A model generated the notes under the pieces. That model made no database searches. It saw only the letters and a program-made list of their open reading frames with translations, and was not told the DNA's origin. From NCBI GenBank assembly GCA_016713535.1, contig JADJOY010000032.1:1-64000 (forward strand): a stretch of 64,000 nt of DNA, read 5' to 3'. This document shows positions 1-10,904 of the stretch, piece by piece (positions within the stretch are counted from its first letter, which is position 1; each line of letters begins with the position of its first letter). This DNA is from Deltaproteobacteria bacterium (GTDB lineage: Bacteria; JADJOY01). Position numbers and translations under genes: made by a program.

Positions 1-80
1 CACGGCGCGATCGAGCCGGCGCGCTCCTGCGATATGATCGGCCGGCTCGCGTCGCCGATCGACGTGACGGCACCCGACCG

Positions 81-1789
<1,709 letters not shown>

Positions 1790-1793
<4 letters not shown>

Positions 1794-2857
1794 CCAAGGC
1801 CCTCGGCGACGCCTCGCTCGCCGTGCAGCTCGCCGCCACCCGGAGCCTGCCCGACTGGCGCGACCTGCTGCCGCCCACCGCCGAGCGGCAGCGCGACACG
1901 CTGGCGCGCACCCTCGAGCCGAACCTCGAGATCGACGCCCCCGCCGAGCTCAGGGTCGCCACCCTCGACGCGATCGAGGCGCTCCACCTCACGGAGACCC
2001 AGGAGCCCTTGATGTTCATGGTCACCGACCTGCGCGAGGACCAGGACGTGCAGCTCCGGGCGGTGCGCACTCTCGGCGCGATCGGCAAGCTCTCCGCTTT
2101 TCCGGCGCTGATGCAGGTGCTCAACCGCGGCGGCGTCTATCGCGTGGAGGCGCAAGCAGCCATCGACCGCCTCGCGACTCCCAAGCAGCCGGGCGGCGCG
2201 ATCGGCGCGCCCGACGGCGACAAGGTCGGCCTCGGCGATCTTCCAGCGGCGATCCGCGGCTTCGAGAAGGACGTGGCCGGCAACCGCGCCCGCGAGATGG
2301 AGGCGCTCGAAGGGCTCGGCATGGCGCCGAGTCCCACTCGCCAGGCCGACTCGCTACGCCAGGCCCTCGAGCAGGGCACGCCCACGCAGCGTCTCAACGC
2401 CGTCTACCAGATCTCGCAGCGCCGCATCCCGGGAGCCGAGAAGCTGCTCCTCGGCTCGATCTCGGACATCGACTCGAGCGTCGCACAGGCAGCGGCCACC
2501 GCGCTCGCATCGATCGCCGGGAAGAGCTGCCGTGACGAGCTCGAGGGCGTGCTCAAGACCGGCGGTGCGCGGGCGCGCGCGGCGGCGGCAATGGGTCTCG
2601 CCGAGCTGGCGCTGCCCGAGTCCCTCGATCCGCTGATCGTGGCGCTCGGCAACGAGACCGACGCCGCGGCCGCCGTGGAGATCATGAAGGCGCTCGCCGC
2701 CCTCGGCGACAAGCGCGCCGCACCGCACATCATCGAGAAGCTCTCGAGCGCCGACCCGCGCGTGAGCCGCACGGCCCACTCGGCGCTGACACGGCTCGCC
2801 GGCCAGGATCTGGGCGACACCGCGGACAGGTGGCGAGCCTGGGCGGCTGCCGGCTGA
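1790..2857 (+). CDS. HEAT-repeat C-terminal part of the kinase at 81-1793
   Basis: About 355 residues of HEAT or PBS-lyase-like alpha-helical repeats with recurrent motifs such as LRVATLDAIEAL, VQLRAVRTLGAIG and ARAAAAMGLAELALPE. Reading upstream in this frame gives A-F-E-I-V before the GTG, which joins smoothly to the repeat begun at the end of the preceding reading frame. The true product is therefore one receptor-like kinase with an HEAT domain on the far side of its membrane helix, probably periplasmic. HEAT repeats usually bind proteins or peptides; the ligand is unknown. If the frame break were real, this would be a separate soluble HEAT protein. Confidence 0.75.
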
Positions 2858-2878
2858 GTCCGTCCCCGGTGCGCGCGC

Positions 2879-5155
2879 ATGGCGATCTCGGGCTTCCCCG
2901 CGGCTGACGGCCGCCCTCGCCGGCCTCCCGCCGCTCCGGCGCCACATGGCGCGACCGCGTGGGTCGAGGAGGACCACTCCCCGCCGGAGCGAGAGACACG
3001 GGTGGACGTCGTCGAGTCGCCACAGGAGCTCACTGTCACGATCCATCGCGACCCGCGGCCGGACCCGGCCCTCGACGCCGCGCTCGCGGTGTGGGGCTGG
3101 CTCGAGGTCGCGCTGCTGGTGGGGGTCGCGCGGCTCGGCTTCGGGACCGCGGGCGCACCGAGCGTCGCGGCGAGCGCCGAGCCATGGCTGGTGGCGACGC
3201 TGCTGACCACGCTGGTCGTCGCGAGCGCGGCTGGCGCGCTCCTGATCCGCGTCCGATTCCGTCTCGCCGAGCACGAGGTGGTGCGCACCGACGCTCGGAC
3301 CGTGTGGGTCGAGCGCCACGCACCGCTCGAGGTCCACACCCGGGCGTTCGACCTCGAGCACATCCACGAGCTCCGGATCACCCGCCCGCGATCCGGCGAT
3401 CCGGCGCGGCTCCCGCGGCGCTGGTGGCCCGAGAGCCGGCTCGCGTTCGAGGTCGAGGGGCACACCACGCGCCTCGGCCGCGGGCTCGACGACGAGGAAG
3501 CGACCCGGGTGCTGGAGGCCCTCGCGCCCTGGCTGACCGCTGGCGAGGGCGGCGAGCGCCGGGTGGTCCCCTACGGCCCGGCGCTAGCGAGCGCGGTCCC
3601 GCCCGAGCTCGGCGAGGGTGGCGCGCGATGCAGCCGCTGTGGCGCCGAGCGAACGTTCGGTGGCGGTGCCGGCGAAGAGCTCGGTGAGCACGCGAGCGCG
3701 GGGATCGCATGGTGCGACGGTTGCGCGGCCTGGGTCGAGGTGCTGCGCGAGCCATCACCGCACGACGCCGCCGCCACCTCGAGCCAGGTCTCGGTGAATG
3801 CGGCGGACGAGGTCACCATGCTCGTGCTGACGCCCCGCCCCACCCTCGCCGCGCGTCTCCGTTCCGGCGCGGCGGTGCTCGGCTTCGGCGCCACCCTCGT
3901 CGCGGCGGTGAGCGCTCGCCATCGCCGCGCCGACGATCCCGGAGCCCGGGGTCCGCCTCGCTGTGCTCGCGATCGGTGTGACGAGCGCCACGGTCACCGC
4001 GCTCGCCGGGCTCACGTGGGCCCCTCGTGCGGCAAGCCCCACCGCATCCTGCTGACGCCCGACGGCATGCGGATCGAACGGCGGCGCGGGCCGTGGACGC
4101 GCGCGGTGCAGCTCGCCTACGAGCGCACCACGTCGCTCGACGCGCACCTGGGCGAGAAGCCCGCGGTGGTCGCGCGCATGGGTGCGGTCACGGTGACGAT
4201 CGCCGCGGGGCTGGGTGGCGCGGAGGCGCTCCGTCTCGCCGCCGCCCTGCGCTACCACGCCGCCCACGCGGCGTGGCGTGCTGGCCGCACGCCGGGCTGG
4301 GTGCCGAGGATGGAGCTCGCGTGCCGGCGCTGCGGCGAGGGGATCGAGCCGACGCGAGGGCCGCGCGGCGAGGCGCCCGACCCGGTTCGCTGCGAGCACT
4401 GCCAGCGGCTGTGGCCGCTCGCCGAGGCGCTCGCGCCGAGCCTCGCGCGGGTCGCGCTCGAGCCCGAGCTCTCCGACGACCTCGAGGTCTCGACGAGCCC
4501 CCTTCACGGGACCGTCGTGCGAGTGTGCAACGCGCCGCCGTGGCGGCGGCTCGGTGGATTCGTCCCCGCGCTGGTGCTCGGAGGCGGCGGGTGGATCGGG
4601 TTCCGGTGGCTACCGACGCTGGGCGTCACGAGCCTGCGGACGTGGTCGATGATCGCGGTGGGCTCCGGCGTGCTCCTCGCGCTGCGCGCGATCGCGATCG
4701 CCACCGTACGCGCGCACGAGCTCCGCACCAGCCACGACGCCCTCACGCTGCGGCGGGTGCGGTGGATCGGCTCGACGGCGCGGCGGATCGCCATCGAGCG
4801 CATCGCCGCGGTGGTGCGCCCGGTGCGAGGACGCCGCGCCGCCGAGGACGAGCCAGGGCGAGCGGCGGTGCGCCTCCTGATACGCCGGCGGCTACCGATC
4901 CCCGGCCTCGGTCCCGAGCGCATACGCCTCGGAGCGCACCTCGCCGCCCACGACCAGCTCTGGCTCGCGCGTACCCTCGACAAGCTGATCTTCGAGACCG
5001 CGTATCCACCCGAGACGCCGCCCCCAACCGCCACCGCGGCCACGCCCGCGGCGCACGTGGCGCGGACGCCGGACGGCGCGAGCGAGCCGGCGCCCGAAGA
5101 CCGCGTCGAGCCTGCACACGCCGACGTCGATCCCGCCGCCGAAGCTCACGGCTAA
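2879..5155 (+). CDS. Membrane protein with three repeated TM-pair/PH-like modules and zinc ribbons
   Basis: I do not recognise a named family. The 758-residue product is built of three copies of one module, starting near residues 42, 303 and 534. Each has a beta-rich lead-in, two membrane helices, then a strand-rich PH-like stretch (compare HEVVRTDARTVWVER, HRILLTPDGMRIERR and HELRTSHDALTLRR). Copies 1 and 2 end in a CxxC...CxxC zinc ribbon (CSRCGAE/CDGCAA and CRRCGEG/CEHCQR); copy 3 ends in a Pro/Ala-rich tail. The second helix of copy 2 is out of frame: a different frame between about 3912 and 4033 restores VRLAVLAIGVTSATVTALAG. Two compensating indels are therefore likely. A GTG at 3002 is an alternative start. 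Confidence 0.6.
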   Translation: MAISGFPAADGRPRRPPAAPAPHGATAWVEEDHSPPERETRVDVVESPQELTVTIHRDPRPDPALDAALAVWGWLEVALLVGVARLGFGTAGAPSVAASAEPWLVATLLTTLVVASAAGALLIRVRFRLAEHEVVRTDARTVWVERHAPLEVHTRAFDLEHIHELRITRPRSGDPARLPRRWWPESRLAFEVEGHTTRLGRGLDDEEATRVLEALAPWLTAGEGGERRVVPYGPALASAVPPELGEGGARCSRCGAERTFGGGAGEELGEHASAGIAWCDGCAAWVEVLREPSPHDAAATSSQVSVNAADEVTMLVLTPRPTLAARLRSGAAVLGFGATLVAAVSARHRRADDPGARGPPRCARDRCDERHGHRARRAHVGPSCGKPHRILLTPDGMRIERRRGPWTRAVQLAYERTTSLDAHLGEKPAVVARMGAVTVTIAAGLGGAEALRLAAALRYHAAHAAWRAGRTPGWVPRMELACRRCGEGIEPTRGPRGEAPDPVRCEHCQRLWPLAEALAPSLARVALEPELSDDLEVSTSPLHGTVVRVCNAPPWRRLGGFVPALVLGGGGWIGFRWLPTLGVTSLRTWSMIAVGSGVLLALRAIAIATVRAHELRTSHDALTLRRVRWIGSTARRIAIERIAAVVRPVRGRRAAEDEPGRAAVRLLIRRRLPIPGLGPERIRLGAHLAAHDQLWLARTLDKLIFETAYPPETPPPTATAATPAAHVARTPDGASEPAPEDRVEPAHADVDPAAEAHG

Positions 5156-5329
5156 CAGGCTGCTGAAAAACTCGCAGGTGCGAGTTTTTCAGCGCCTGCG
5201 GATGTTTCCTCGGGGGTCTGTTCCAGACCCCCGCCCCGCAAAAAGCGCGGTTTTTGCGGGGCCCCACCCCCAAGTCGACTCGCTACACTCGTCGGTGCGC
5301 CTCTGGCGCAGCCCTTTTTCAGCAGCCTG
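5156..5329. mobile_element. MITE-like element with 15-bp terminal inverted repeats
   Basis: The left end CAGGCTGCTGAAAAA (5156-5170) is the exact inverse of the right end TTTTTCAGCAGCCTG (5315-5329). Both sides are flanked by CTAA (5152-5155 and 5330-5333), like a 4-bp target duplication. The 174-bp interior holds no gene. It contains hairpins, including one member of the two-hairpin family found elsewhere in the window. The left CTAA supplies the TAA stop of the upstream gene. A YTAR-type 4-bp duplication is known for the IS5 group, so an IS5-type transposase acting in trans is a reasonable guess. Confidence 0.6.
5163..5192 (+). terminator. Perfect 14-bp hairpin just after a stop codon
   Basis: CTGAAAAACTCGCA (5163-5176) and TGCGAGTTTTTCAG (5179-5192) are exact inverse repeats separated by GG. 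The hairpin starts 8 bases after the stop at 5155 and has T5 in its descending arm. It could end transcription of the upstream gene, but it is also part of the MITE-like element. Confidence 0.35.
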
Positions 5330-5333
5330 CTAA

Positions 5334-5508
5334 CCCGGATCATTCGTGAGGCGCCCTACTGCGGCCGCCGATCGTCGGCATCCTGGGGCGTACTCGCATT
5401 TCCGGTCCTCGACGTACTCCCGGTACGCCTGCGGACCGAAAACGCTGCGTTCGCCCCAATCCGCTCGACGCTTGGCGGCCTCGCTACGGGCTTCATGAAT
5501 GACCCGGG
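5334..5508. mobile_element. Second MITE-like element, abutting the first
   Basis: The left end CCCGGATCATTCGTGA and the inverse of the right end, CCCGGGTCATTCATGA, match at 14 of 16 positions. The element is again flanked by CTAA (5330-5333 and 5509-5512), sharing the middle CTAA with the element on its left. The right CTAA forms the TAG stop of the minus-strand hydrolase. The 175-bp interior carries no convincing gene. Together the two elements fill the whole gap between two convergent genes. Confidence 0.5.
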
Positions 5509-6255
5509 CTAACAGACGAACGAGCGGATGCACTCGACGTAGGGCCGCCCGCCCACGTCGACGGTGTCGTTGTGCCCCGCGCCCTCGATGGGCACGAAGC
5601 GCTTCGGCGCGTGGCACGCGTCGAAGAGCTTGCGGCCCATCGCGAACGGTACCAGCTCGTCCTCGGTGCCGTGCAGGACCAGCACCGGGCACGTCACGCG
5701 CCCGATCCTGGTGATCGAGTCGAAGATTCGCGGCACGACCGCGCGCGGCACCACCGGCATCGCCACCGCGGCCATGTCGGCGATCGACGTGAAGCTCGAC
5801 TCGACGACCAGCCGGTGCGCCTCGACCTGCGTGGCCAGCTCGATCGCCACCGCCCCGCCCAGGCTGCGCCCGAACAGGCTCACCCGCTTCGCCGGCACGC
5901 CGCGCTCGCGCACCAACCAGTCCCACGCCGCGCGCGCGTCGCGGTAGGCACCCGGCTCGGTCGGCTTGCCCTCGCTTCGCCCGTAGCCGCGGTAGTCGAA
6001 GATCAGCACCGCGATCCCGGCGTCGTGAAGCAGCTTCACGTTGTGGACGCGGTCGCCGATGTTGCCGGCGTTGCCGTGGCAGAAGAGCAGCACCGGCGCG
6101 TCCGCCCCGGCGGCAGGCACCCACCACCCGTGGATCCGCACCCGGTCGGAGGTCGTGAGCCACACGTCCTCGTAGGCGAGCGCCGCGTCCGCCGGCGTCC
6201 AGTCGAGACGGCGGGTGGGCTGGAAGACGAGCCCCTCCACGAGCCCCGTGAACAT
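5509..6255 (-). CDS. Alpha/beta hydrolase (ABHD13/ABHD17-like serine hydrolase)
   Basis: 248-residue serine hydrolase. It has the oxyanion-region motif FCHGNAGN, the nucleophile elbow FGRSLGG, an Asp loop in HGTEDELVP and the catalytic His in GAGHND near the C-terminus. The fold and motifs match the Bem46/ABHD13/ABHD17 type of intracellular esterase or thioesterase; the substrate cannot be read from sequence. The start ATG at 6255 (MFTGLVEGLVFQP) gives the usual family N-terminus; the frame stays open further upstream, but that part is low-complexity. It lies 2 bases after the short-chain dehydrogenase stop, so the two are probably co-transcribed. Confidence 0.85.
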   Translation of the reverse strand: MFTGLVEGLVFQPTRRLDWTPADAALAYEDVWLTTSDRVRIHGWWVPAAGADAPVLLFCHGNAGNIGDRVHNVKLLHDAGIAVLIFDYRGYGRSEGKPTEPGAYRDARAAWDWLVRERGVPAKRVSLFGRSLGGAVAIELATQVEAHRLVVESSFTSIADMAAVAMPVVPRAVVPRIFDSITRIGRVTCPVLVLHGTEDELVPFAMGRKLFDACHAPKRFVPIEGAGHNDTVDVGGRPYVECIRSFVC

Positions 6256-6257
6256 CC

Positions 6258-7055
6258 TCACTCGGTGAACTTCCGCGACGCGGCGCCCACGAAGCGCGCG
6301 GTCAGCCCGCGCGGAACCAACCGCATCCCCTCCCGGGTCAGGCGGTTGAGCGCACCCGGGATGTGGACGATCTCGCCGCGCTCGATCGCGGCGAGCGCCG
6401 AGTCCACGACCGCCTCGGCGCTCATCCACGCCAGCGCCGGCACGTGCCCGATCCGCATGTTGGCTCGGCTCTGGAACTCGGTGCGCGTGAAGCCCGGGCA
6501 GAGGGCCATCACGCGCACGCCCGTGGCGCGGGCCTCCTCGGCGACGGACTCGCTGAGTGAGATCACGAACGCCTTGGTGGCGCTGTAGGTGGCCGTGTAA
6601 GGCCCCGGCGCGAGCCCCGCCATCGACGCGACGTTCACGATCCGGCCCCGCTTTCGCTCGAGCATCGGCGGTAGCGCGGCGCGGGTGAGGCGCGCGAGGG
6701 TCACCACGTTGAGCTCGACCTGGTCGATCTCCTTCTGAGGCGGCAGGCGCGCGAACTCCCCCACCGTGCCGAAGCCGGCGTTGTTGACCAGGTAGTCGAC
6801 ACCGCGCGCGACACGCTCGGCCGCCCGCTCCCGCCCCGTCGCATGGCTCAGGTCCACCGCCAGCACCTCGCTCGCCGCGCCGTGGTCGACCTCGAGCGTC
6901 TCGGCCAAGACCGTGAGACGAGCCTTGTCCCGCGCCACCAGCACCAGGTCGTGCCCGTGCGCCGCGAGCCGCTCCGCGAACACGGCCCCGAGCCCCGCCG
7001 AGGCGCCGGTCACGAGCGCGACCGGGCGCGCCTCCCCCCTCTTCGTCGCCGCCAT
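6258..7055 (-). CDS. Short-chain dehydrogenase/reductase (SDR)
   Basis: 265-residue classical SDR using NAD(P)H. The cofactor motif TGASAGLG is at residues 16-23, NNAG marks the central strand, and the active-site Ser and YxxxK appear in NVASMAG and YSATK. The hydrophobic C-terminus resembles DltE/YqjQ-like oxidoreductases, which are often annotated as acyl-chain or steroid-type reductases; the substrate is unknown. The ATG at 7055 is preceded by a strong Shine-Dalgarno sequence (GGGGAGG). The gene is divergent from the aldehyde dehydrogenase with 117 bases between, so the promoters face away from each other. It is the first gene of a pair with the hydrolase. Confidence 0.9.
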   Translation of the reverse strand: MAATKRGEARPVALVTGASAGLGAVFAERLAAHGHDLVLVARDKARLTVLAETLEVDHGAASEVLAVDLSHATGRERAAERVARGVDYLVNNAGFGTVGEFARLPPQKEIDQVELNVVTLARLTRAALPPMLERKRGRIVNVASMAGLAPGPYTATYSATKAFVISLSESVAEEARATGVRVMALCPGFTRTEFQSRANMRIGHVPALAWMSAEAVVDSALAAIERGEIVHIPGALNRLTREGMRLVPRGLTARFVGAASRKFTE

Positions 7056-7172
7056 CGGACCTCCCCTGCCGCGCGTTTTCCGCGCTCCGGACCGCATGGT
7101 ATGCCTAACGTCGCTCCAAAGCCGAGTGAACCGACACCCGCGCGCCGTCCGCGCGCGCGAGGGAGGAATGTC

Positions 7173-8723
7173 ATGGGCGAGGCCGTCCGCAAGCTCGAAC
7201 CCGAGCGTCCCGTCATCGAGAGCTTCAATCCCGCGACCGGCGAGAAGATCGGCGAAGTGCCGTCGATGAGCGAGTCGGAGGCCGTCGACGCGATGCGCCG
7301 CGTCCAGGCCGCGCAGAAGAAGTGGGCGAAGACCTCGTTCGGCGAGCGCGCCGAGAAGGTGCTCGCGTTCCGCCAGCAGATCCTCGACCACATCGACGAG
7401 CTGGCCGAGCTCATCACCAAGGAGAACGGCAAGACCAAGCAGGAAGCGATCAGCATGGAGCTCATGCCGGTCGCCGACCTCGCGACCTACTTCGCGAAGC
7501 GGGCCGAGAAGATCCTGTCGCGGCAGCCCATCAAGATGCACCTGCTCAAGCACAAGCGCAGCTACATCCACTACCGGCCGCGCGGCACGGTGCTCATCAT
7601 CTCGCCGTGGAACTTCCCGTTCTCGATCACCTTCGGCGAGGTGTGCATGGCGCTCATGGCGGGCAACGGCGTCGCCATCAAGCCGGCGAGCCTCACCCCG
7701 CTCATCATCACCCGCGGCGCCAAGCTCTTCTACGACGCGGGCCTCGACCCCGACCTGGTGCAGGTCGTGACCGCGCCTGGCCGCGTGGCGTCGAAGATGA
7801 TCGAGACCGGCCTCGCCAACTACGTGAACTTCACGGGCTCCGTCGAGACCGGCAAGAAGGTCTCCGAGCTGTGCGGCAAGATGCTGATCCCGTGCTCGAT
7901 GGAGCTCGGCGGCAAGGACGCCCTCATCGCCTGCGAGGACGCCGACCTCGAGCGCACCGCGCGCGGCGTGGTGTGGGGCGGGTTCGCGAACGCCGGTCAG
8001 GTGTGTGCTTCGGTCGAGCGCGTCTACGCCGTCGGCAAGATCTACGAGCCGCTGGTGAAGCGGGTCGTCGAGCTCACCAACGAGCTGCGCATGGGCAACC
8101 CGCTCGACGACAAGACCGACGTCGGCGCGATGTGCGACCTCGGCCAGCTCGAGATCGTCGACAAGCAGGTCAAGGCGGCACTCGCTTCGGGCGCCAAGGC
8201 GCTCACCGGCGGCAAGCGGCCGGAGGGCAAGGGCCAGTTCTATCCGCCCACCGTGCTCGTCGACGTCAACGAGGGGATGGAGGCGATCTACGACGAGACC
8301 TTCGGGCCGACGCTGCCGATCATGAAGGTCGCGAGCGAGGAGGAGGCGATCCAGCGCGCCAACACCTCGCGCTTCGGCCTCAACGCCTACGTCTTCACCG
8401 CCGACGTCGCCAAGGGCCGCCGCATCGCCGAGCAGCTCGAGGCGGGCACGATCATGATCAACGACGTGCTCTACACCCATGCGGCGCCCGAGACGCCGTG
8501 GGGCGGCGTGAAGGAGTCCGGAGTGGGCCGCGTGCACTCGGACGAGGGTCTGCGCGGACTGTGCGAGGGCTACCACATCAACTATCCGGTGATGTCGACC
8601 GGCAAGAGCGAGCTCTTCTGGTACCCGTACAGCGGCGCCCGCTACAAGCTGCTCCGCAACGTGACTCGAGGGCTCTTCTCGAGCGGCGTAGGCCGCAAGC
8701 TGAACGCGTTCCTGGGGCGTTGA
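7173..8723 (+). CDS. NAD(P)-dependent aldehyde dehydrogenase
   Basis: 516-residue aldehyde dehydrogenase that oxidises an aldehyde to the acid. It shows the PWNFP cofactor-loop motif, the general base Glu244 in MELGGKD, and the nucleophile Cys278 in NAGQVCAS. The C-terminal oligomerisation strand follows. The length and NAGQVCAS context fit the succinate-semialdehyde/phenylacetaldehyde-like broad family; the natural aldehyde is not predictable. The start ATG 7173 follows GGGAGG at 7161-7166. The frame is open upstream to 6843, but that part overlaps the divergent SDR. A long repeat region follows the stop. Confidence 0.92.
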   Translation: MGEAVRKLEPERPVIESFNPATGEKIGEVPSMSESEAVDAMRRVQAAQKKWAKTSFGERAEKVLAFRQQILDHIDELAELITKENGKTKQEAISMELMPVADLATYFAKRAEKILSRQPIKMHLLKHKRSYIHYRPRGTVLIISPWNFPFSITFGEVCMALMAGNGVAIKPASLTPLIITRGAKLFYDAGLDPDLVQVVTAPGRVASKMIETGLANYVNFTGSVETGKKVSELCGKMLIPCSMELGGKDALIACEDADLERTARGVVWGGFANAGQVCASVERVYAVGKIYEPLVKRVVELTNELRMGNPLDDKTDVGAMCDLGQLEIVDKQVKAALASGAKALTGGKRPEGKGQFYPPTVLVDVNEGMEAIYDETFGPTLPIMKVASEEEAIQRANTSRFGLNAYVFTADVAKGRRIAEQLEAGTIMINDVLYTHAAPETPWGGVKESGVGRVHSDEGLRGLCEGYHINYPVMSTGKSELFWYPYSGARYKLLRNVTRGLFSSGVGRKLNAFLGR

Positions 8724-9190
8724 GTTTTTGCGGGGGCTGTTCCAGACCCCCGCGCTGGGCTTCCTCGCGGTCTTCCCAAGACCCCGCCGTCCGGAGTGAA
8801 TCCGGACGGGGCCCCACCCTGGATCCGGCGCGGCAATGCGCCGCGCGCCGCCGGCGCGAGTCGATCGCGGGTCTGGACTCGCACCGGTCCCGGCGGGTCC
8901 CACCCCCGAGGCACTCGCCTCGCTCGTGGCGTCGCGCTGCGGCTGTGAATCTTTCCATCGGGGTCGCACACGGAAGCGCGGAGGCCCGGCGACGGGGGAT
9001 GGAACCGCGTCGCTACGATGGATTTCGTAGCGCGGGGGGCTCCGTCCCCCCGCCCGTGTCTCTTCGGGGTCTTTCCAAGACCCCCGTCCGCCGGCGGGCC
9101 GACGCTCGAAGCGGCTCCGCTTCCGCTCGCTCAAGGCCAGTGCCGCGTCGGGACGAGCCGAGGGCCGCGACGACTTCTCCGGACGCGCGG
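8724..9190. repeat. Gene-free region of dispersed hairpin repeats
   Basis: No gene is seen between the aldehyde dehydrogenase and chemoreceptor stops. The stretch is a mosaic of the repeat families seen elsewhere. It holds GGGGGCTGTTCCAGACCCCC-like and GGTCTTCCCAAGACC-like hairpins, a CCGTCCGGA/TCCGGACGG stem around GTGAA, and a degenerate GCGACGGGGG hairpin near 8990-9012. A CGCTACGA/TCGTAGCG hairpin near 9010-9031 follows. The same order of blocks occurs at 19893-20100. Because it lies between convergent genes, one or more hairpins could end transcription from both sides. Confidence 0.7.
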
Positions 9191-9195
9191 CTCCC

Positions 9196-10854
9196 TCAGG
9201 CGGCGCGGAGCTGCGCCGGGTCGCCCGGCTCGATCCCCACGGCCTCTCCGCGGGCCGCGCGGAACGCCAGCTCGGCCACCTTGGCGCGCGGATCGACCTG
9301 CCCACCGTCGGACCGGAATCGCGCCACCTGGTGATCGAGCTCGGCGGCCATGCCGCGCAGCTCGCTCGCCGCATCGCGTACATCATCCGCGCCACGCAAG
9401 GTGACCTGCGCGGCGTGCGCCACCTCCGTCACGGTGCTCTCGATCTGGGTCGCCCCCCGTGCCGCATTCGACACGTGCCGCGTGATCTCGTGGGTAGTGG
9501 CGCTCTGCTCTTCGACCGCGCTGGCTATCGAGCTCTGACGATCACGGATCTGCCCGATCACCCCCGCGATCTGCTCGATCGCGCCGACGGCTCCCGCACT
9601 GCTGCTCTGGATCGCGCGCACCCGCGCCCCGATGTCGTCGGTCGCCGCCGCCGTCTGCTTCGCCAGCTCCTTGACCTCGTTGGCCACCACCGCGAAGCCC
9701 TTGCCCGCCTCGCCCGCGCGGGCCGCCTCGATCGTCGCGTTCAGGGCCAGCAGGTTGGTCTGCTCGGCGATCGAGGTGATGAGCTTGATCACGTTGCCGA
9801 TCTCCGCGCTGGAACGGCCGAGCTCTTGCATCGCCTCGTGGGTGTGGGTGGCGACCTCGACCGCCTCCTGCGCCACGGTCGAGGCCTGCCCGGCGTTGCT
9901 GGCGATCTCGCGGATGCTGGCGTCCATCTGCTCGGCCGCGGCCGCCAGGGTGTGCAGGCTGGTGTTCACCTCCGCCGCGATCGACGAGGCCGTGGTCACC
10001 TGCGATGCGGTCGACTCGCTCGACGAGTGCATGCCCTGACTCACGTTCGCGAGCCCGCCCGCCGAACCCGACACCCGCGTCGAGACGTCAGCGATGCGGT
10101 CGATGGTGCCACGCAGCGATTTCACGAAGCCGTCGAACGCGCGCGTCAGGTCGCCGATCTCGTCGCCGCGCTGGTCGTTGAACAGGGTGTGGATGTCGGC
10201 GCGTTCGAGCTGCTCGGCGACCTTGCGGATCGGCGCGACGACGACCCGCCGGAGCCCCACCGCGACGGCGCCCAGCACGACCACCAGCACCGCACCGAGC
10301 ACCGATACGAGGACGGTGGCGCGGCCGAGGTCCGCGACCATGGCCGCATGCGCCAGCTCGGACCGCTCCTCGATGCCGCTCGCGACCTTGGCGACGCTCT
10401 CCACCGTCGCGCCACAGATCCGGTCGTACTCCTCCATCACACGATTGCCGTCCGCGGCGCCACGCGAATAGGCGTCGACCATGCGCCGGCCCACGTCCTG
10501 GATCCGCGTGAGGTCGGCCGCGATCTCGTCGAGTTGCGCTCGCAGTTGCCCCGCGCCGTCCTCGGCCTTGCGCAGTGCGGCGATCGCCGCGTTCGCCCGC
10601 TGCGACGCCGCGGACGCCTCGTCGAGTGCGCCGGCCTCGCGGGTCAACGAGGCGTCGGTCAGGAACTGCCAGACGTTCGCGACCTCCAGGCGGAGCTCGT
10701 TCGCGGCCTCGGTCCGGGCGAGCTCGACCTCGAGGCGCTCGGCACCGGCCCGTGACGCCATCATGGTCCGCACCGAGAACCCGATCGCGAGCAGGGCCAC
10801 CCCGCCCAGCACCGCGAAGCTCGCATTGCTCTTCGCACCCAGCGTCCAGCGCAT
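9196..10854 (-). CDS. Methyl-accepting chemotaxis protein
   Basis: 552-residue chemoreceptor. A first membrane helix (about residues 10-30) is followed by a helical four-helix-bundle-type sensor domain of about 155 residues. A second helix (about 190-212), a HAMP linker and a long coiled coil come next. The highly conserved signalling hairpin [20 protein letters not shown] lies near residues 360-380 and binds CheA/CheW. Several Glu/Gln pairs flank it as likely methylation sites. The ATG at 10854 has GAGGAGG just upstream. No che genes are nearby, so it works with a system encoded elsewhere. Confidence 0.95.
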   Translation of the reverse strand: MRWTLGAKSNASFAVLGGVALLAIGFSVRTMMASRAGAERLEVELARTEAANELRLEVANVWQFLTDASLTREAGALDEASAASQRANAAIAALRKAEDGAGQLRAQLDEIAADLTRIQDVGRRMVDAYSRGAADGNRVMEEYDRICGATVESVAKVASGIEERSELAHAAMVADLGRATVLVSVLGAVLVVVLGAVAVGLRRVVVAPIRKVAEQLERADIHTLFNDQRGDEIGDLTRAFDGFVKSLRGTIDRIADVSTRVSGSAGGLANVSQGMHSSSESTASQVTTASSIAAEVNTSLHTLAAAAEQMDASIREIASNAGQASTVAQEAVEVATHTHEAMQELGRSSAEIGNVIKLITSIAEQTNLLALNATIEAARAGEAGKGFAVVANEVKELAKQTAAATDDIGARVRAIQSSSAGAVGAIEQIAGVIGQIRDRQSSIASAVEEQSATTHEITRHVSNAARGATQIESTVTEVAHAAQVTLRGADDVRDAASELRGMAAELDHQVARFRSDGGQVDPRAKVAELAFRAARGEAVGIEPGDPAQLRAA

Positions 10855-10904
10855 CGTCGCCTCCTCGAGCTCGGTCGCGCCACCGGCGACCGGATCTCGT
10901 GTTC

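Noticed and set aside
5330-5508. A short minus-strand protein in the second MITE-like element
   Set aside because: The frame continues antisense through the hydrolase in a different phase, and the DNA is bounded by inverted repeats and CTAA sites.
7056-9395. A long minus-strand extension of the SDR gene across the aldehyde dehydrogenase
   Set aside because: The SDR has a strong Shine-Dalgarno sequence and family start at 7055; the extension is antisense to the aldehyde dehydrogenase.
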